Assembly (NCBI GenBank): GCA_029937205.1
Contig: JAPYQV010000121.1
Span: 1 to 7,535 of the forward strand
Source: Alphaproteobacteria bacterium
Lineage (GTDB): Bacteria; Pseudomonadota; Alphaproteobacteria; UBA828
Length of the DNA: 7,535 bases
Direction: 5' to 3'
The notes beneath the pieces are model-generated. The model saw only the letters and a program-made list of their open reading frames with translations, had not been told where the DNA came from and made no database searches. The first letter of the stretch is position 1, and each line of letters begins with the position of its first letter. A program made the translations under genes and the position numbers. Below are positions 5,676 through 7,535 of this stretch, piece after piece.

Positions 5676-7049
5676 GTGGCTGAAACCCTGCACTGCGATC
5701 TGTGTGTGATCGGCGCTGGCGCCGGCGGCCTCTCGGTTGCCGCCGGAGCGAGCCAAATGGGCGCTTCCGTCATATTGGTGGAACGCGATCGGATGGGCGG
5801 AGAATGCCTTTATACCGGCTGCGTACCATCCAAGGCCCTGCTCGCGGCGGCGGCGCGCGGCGAGGGTTTTCAAGCCGCTTTCCAGCATGTGGCGCGGGCA
5901 ATCGCCGAGATCGCGCCGCACGATTCGATCGAGCGGTTCGAAGGACTGGGCGTGCGCGTCATCACGGAAAGCGCGCACTTCGACGGGCGGCGCATGCTCA
6001 GTGCCGGCCGCTTCGAGATCCGCGCCCGGCGCTATGTGATCGCCACCGGCTCGACACCACATGTTCCGGACATACCCGGCATCGACGATGTGCCGACGCT
6101 GACCAACGAAACCTTGTTCACCGAGTGCCCGGAGCCGAGCCATTTGCTGATCTTGGGCGGTGGCCCGGTCGGCATCGAAATGGCCCAGGCCTTCCGCCGC
6201 CTCGGCGCTCAGGTCTCGCTTGTTGAGGCGGAAAATATTCTGCCCCATGACGACGGCGAACTTGTTGCGGTGGTTCGCCAGCGCCTGCTTGACGAAGGTG
6301 TCGCGCTGCATGAACAGGCCAAGGCGGTACGCGCCGCTCGGGCCGGCGGCGATATTGTACTCGCCTGTAACGGCCCGGAAGGCGCGTTCGAGCTTCAAGG
6401 CTCGCATCTTTTGATCGCTGCCGGACGCACGCCGAATATTGGCGGCCTCGGCCTGGAGGCCGCCGGCGTTCAGTTGCAGGGCGGCGCGCCCGTGCTCGAT
6501 CGGCGCCTGCGCACCACCAACCGGCGCATCTTCGCCATTGGCGATGTGGTGGGGCCCTATCGCTTCACCCATATGGCGACCTATCAAGCCGGTATCGTGC
6601 TGCGCAATATTCTCTTCCGGCTGCCGGCAAGACCGAAATACCAGGCGGTGCCATGGGTCACCTACAGCGATCCGGAACTGGCCCATGTCGGCCTCAGCGA
6701 GGCGCGCGCGCGCGCGGCCGGGATCGGCATAAAAATCCTGCGCTACCCGTTCGCGGAAAACGACCGGGCCGTCGCGGAGGGCCGAACAGAGGGCCTGGTC
6801 AAAGCCATCGTGACGCCGGGCGGGCGCATTCTCGGCGCCGCGATTGTCGGCGCCCATGCCGGAGAGTTGATCCACGTGTGGTCCCTGGCAGTCTCGCGCC
6901 GGCTCAAAATCTCGGCCATGGCGCAAGCCATCACACCCTATCCGACACTTTCCGAGGCCAGCACCCGCGCCGCCGGCAGCTTTTATGCGCCCAAGCTCTT
7001 CAGCCCGCGGACCAAGCGCATTGTCAGATTTCTTCAACGCCTGGGATAA
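5676..7049 (+). CDS. FAD-dependent NAD(P)-disulfide oxidoreductase (dihydrolipoamide dehydrogenase/mercuric reductase-like)
   Basis: This is a class I pyridine nucleotide-disulfide oxidoreductase of 457 residues, normal for the family and likely a cytoplasmic homodimer. Domains: FAD-binding GAGAGG at 13-18; redox-active cysteines C44 and C49 in GGECLYTGCVPSK; ATGSTP at 123-128; NAD(P)-binding GGGPVG at 161-166; RTPN at 251-254; second FAD site FAIGDV at 286-291; and a dimerisation domain from about 325. E168-V-E-like acid E184 at the end of the second strand (SLVEAE) suggests NADH rather than NADPH preference, an inference only. In dihydrolipoamide dehydrogenase the C-terminal motif is HPTLSE with a catalytic His; here it is YPTLSE with Y422. 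There is no N-terminal heavy-metal domain and no C-terminal Cys pair, so it is not a genuine MerA. The substrate is unknown. The start is GTG with a good Shine-Dalgarno, 29 bases after the TVP38 gene, with which proteins of this type are commonly paired or fused. Confidence 0.93.
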   Translation: MAETLHCDLCVIGAGAGGLSVAAGASQMGASVILVERDRMGGECLYTGCVPSKALLAAAARGEGFQAAFQHVARAIAEIAPHDSIERFEGLGVRVITESAHFDGRRMLSAGRFEIRARRYVIATGSTPHVPDIPGIDDVPTLTNETLFTECPEPSHLLILGGGPVGIEMAQAFRRLGAQVSLVEAENILPHDDGELVAVVRQRLLDEGVALHEQAKAVRAARAGGDIVLACNGPEGAFELQGSHLLIAAGRTPNIGGLGLEAAGVQLQGGAPVLDRRLRTTNRRIFAIGDVVGPYRFTHMATYQAGIVLRNILFRLPARPKYQAVPWVTYSDPELAHVGLSEARARAAGIGIKILRYPFAENDRAVAEGRTEGLVKAIVTPGGRILGAAIVGAHAGELIHVWSLAVSRRLKISAMAQAITPYPTLSEASTRAAGSFYAPKLFSPRTKRIVRFLQRLG

Positions 7050-7050
7050 T
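7021..7050 (+). promoter_or_regulatory. Possible sigma70-type promoter for the histidine-kinase-like gene
   Basis: TTGTCA (7021-7026) is separated by 18 bases from GATAAT (7045-7050). Each matches consensus at five of six positions. It overlaps the last codons and stop of the oxidoreductase gene and would start transcription about 45 bases before the next gene's TTG. No terminator is visible before it, so read-through is also possible. Confidence 0.4.
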
Positions 7051-7102
7051 ACTACCCGGGCGCTTATAGTGGCCCCTTCAACAGGCAACGAACATAAACA
7101 AG

Positions 7103-7535
7103 TTGGCCAAATTTTCGTTTTCTCTGCCGCCCCTCACCCGCAGCCTCTCGGCGCGCTTGCTGGTACTGACCGTGATCTTCGTGTTGATCGGCGAGGTCTT
7201 TATCTATGTGCCGTCGGTGGCGCGCTACCGGGTGGTTTATTTGCAGGAGAAAATCGAGGCGGCGCGGATAGCCGCATTGGCGGTGGAAGCCGCGCCCGAC
7301 CATATGGTGACCGAGGAAATGCGCAAGATTCTGCTCGTGCATTCCGGCGTGCTGCAAGTGTCCATCAAGCGCGACGAGCTACGCACGCTGATCCTGGTAT
7401 CCGAGATGCCATACGACATCGGCGCCACTTTCTTGATGGCGGAGAACACGCCGTGGCGGCTCATTCGTCAGGCCTATGACGCGCTATTTCGCGGCGGCGA
7501 GCGGGTGATCCGGGTGATCGGCGCGGCGCCCGAGG
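7103..7535 (+). CDS. N-terminal part of a membrane sensor histidine kinase-like protein (3' end outside the window)
   Basis: The frame is open from an in-frame TAG at 7067 to the window's end. The first usable start is TTG at 7103, giving 144 residues. The start is weakly supported, with no clear Shine-Dalgarno. Residues about 11-36 (LTRSLSARLLVLTVIFVLIG then EVFIYV) form a membrane helix preceded by basic residues. After it comes a periplasm-facing region: VPSVARYRVVYLQEKIEAAR and AALAVEAAPDHMVTEEMRKIL, then alternating strands. This N-terminal pattern resembles, from memory, sensor histidine kinases found next to housekeeping genes in Rhodospirillales-type alphaproteobacteria. In those a second helix, HAMP, HisKA and HATPase domains follow. 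None of the catalytic domains lies inside the window, so the kinase call rests on the N-terminus alone. Signal and partner regulator are unknown. Confidence 0.65.
   Translation, partial: MAKFSFSLPPLTRSLSARLLVLTVIFVLIGEVFIYVPSVARYRVVYLQEKIEAARIAALAVEAAPDHMVTEEMRKILLVHSGVLQVSIKRDELRTLILVSEMPYDIGATFLMAENTPWRLIRQAYDALFRGGERVIRVIGAAPE

Noticed and set aside
5676..7049. Mercury resistance (MerA)
   Set aside because: No HMA domain, no C-terminal Cys pair, and no merR, merT or merP nearby.
5613..7088. A 491-codon open frame antisense to the oxidoreductase gene
   Set aside because: It mirrors GC-rich codon use of a clearly real gene, has no recognisable domain, and covers the gene almost exactly. 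It is a shadow.
7050..7102. Terminator between the oxidoreductase and the kinase-like gene
   Set aside because: Only a weak GGGC/GCCC pairing around 7059-7075 is seen, with no following T-run.

Overview
The window looks like core chromosome of an alphaproteobacterium. The evidence is the conserved minus-strand order rpmH-rnpA-yidD-yidC-engB-argB, the GC-rich codon use, and an N-terminal histidine-kinase fragment of a kind I associate with Rhodospirillales-like genomes. No dnaA lies next to rpmH, unlike the classical gammaproteobacterial or Gram-positive arrangement. The genus cannot be named from what is visible. I see no insertion sequence, phage, CRISPR or tRNA signature.

Left part, minus strand (1-4526): one probable operon read leftwards. 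It starts from a good sigma70-type promoter at 4619-4647. It encodes ribosomal protein L34 (rpmH, TTG start, 44 residues), the RNase P protein (rnpA, GTG start), the small membrane factor YidD, the membrane insertase YidC, the ribosome-assembly GTPase EngB/YihA, and acetylglutamate kinase ArgB, which runs off the left edge. Together these genes serve ribosome production, tRNA maturation and membrane-protein insertion, followed by the second step of arginine synthesis. Three things stand out: a perfect 14-bp inverted repeat over the rnpA stop codon, a roughly 170-residue lysine/arginine-rich tail on YidC, and an overlap of 67 bases between yidC and engB.

Middle (4527-4746): a divergent intergenic region with the rpmH promoter and leader. 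No convincing promoter was found there for the rightward gene.

Right part, plus strand (4747-7535): a TVP38/TMEM64 (DedA-like, VTT domain) membrane protein is followed after 29 bases by an FAD-dependent pyridine nucleotide-disulfide oxidoreductase. The latter resembles dihydrolipoamide dehydrogenase or mercuric reductase but lacks hallmarks of both. The two probably form one transcription unit and act together. Next comes the 5' part of a sensor-histidine-kinase-like gene with a TTG start, possibly with its own promoter in the end of the oxidoreductase gene.

Nothing here is clearly a wholly new system. The best leads are the rnpA/yidD hairpin, the YidC tail and the TVP38-flavoprotein pair.
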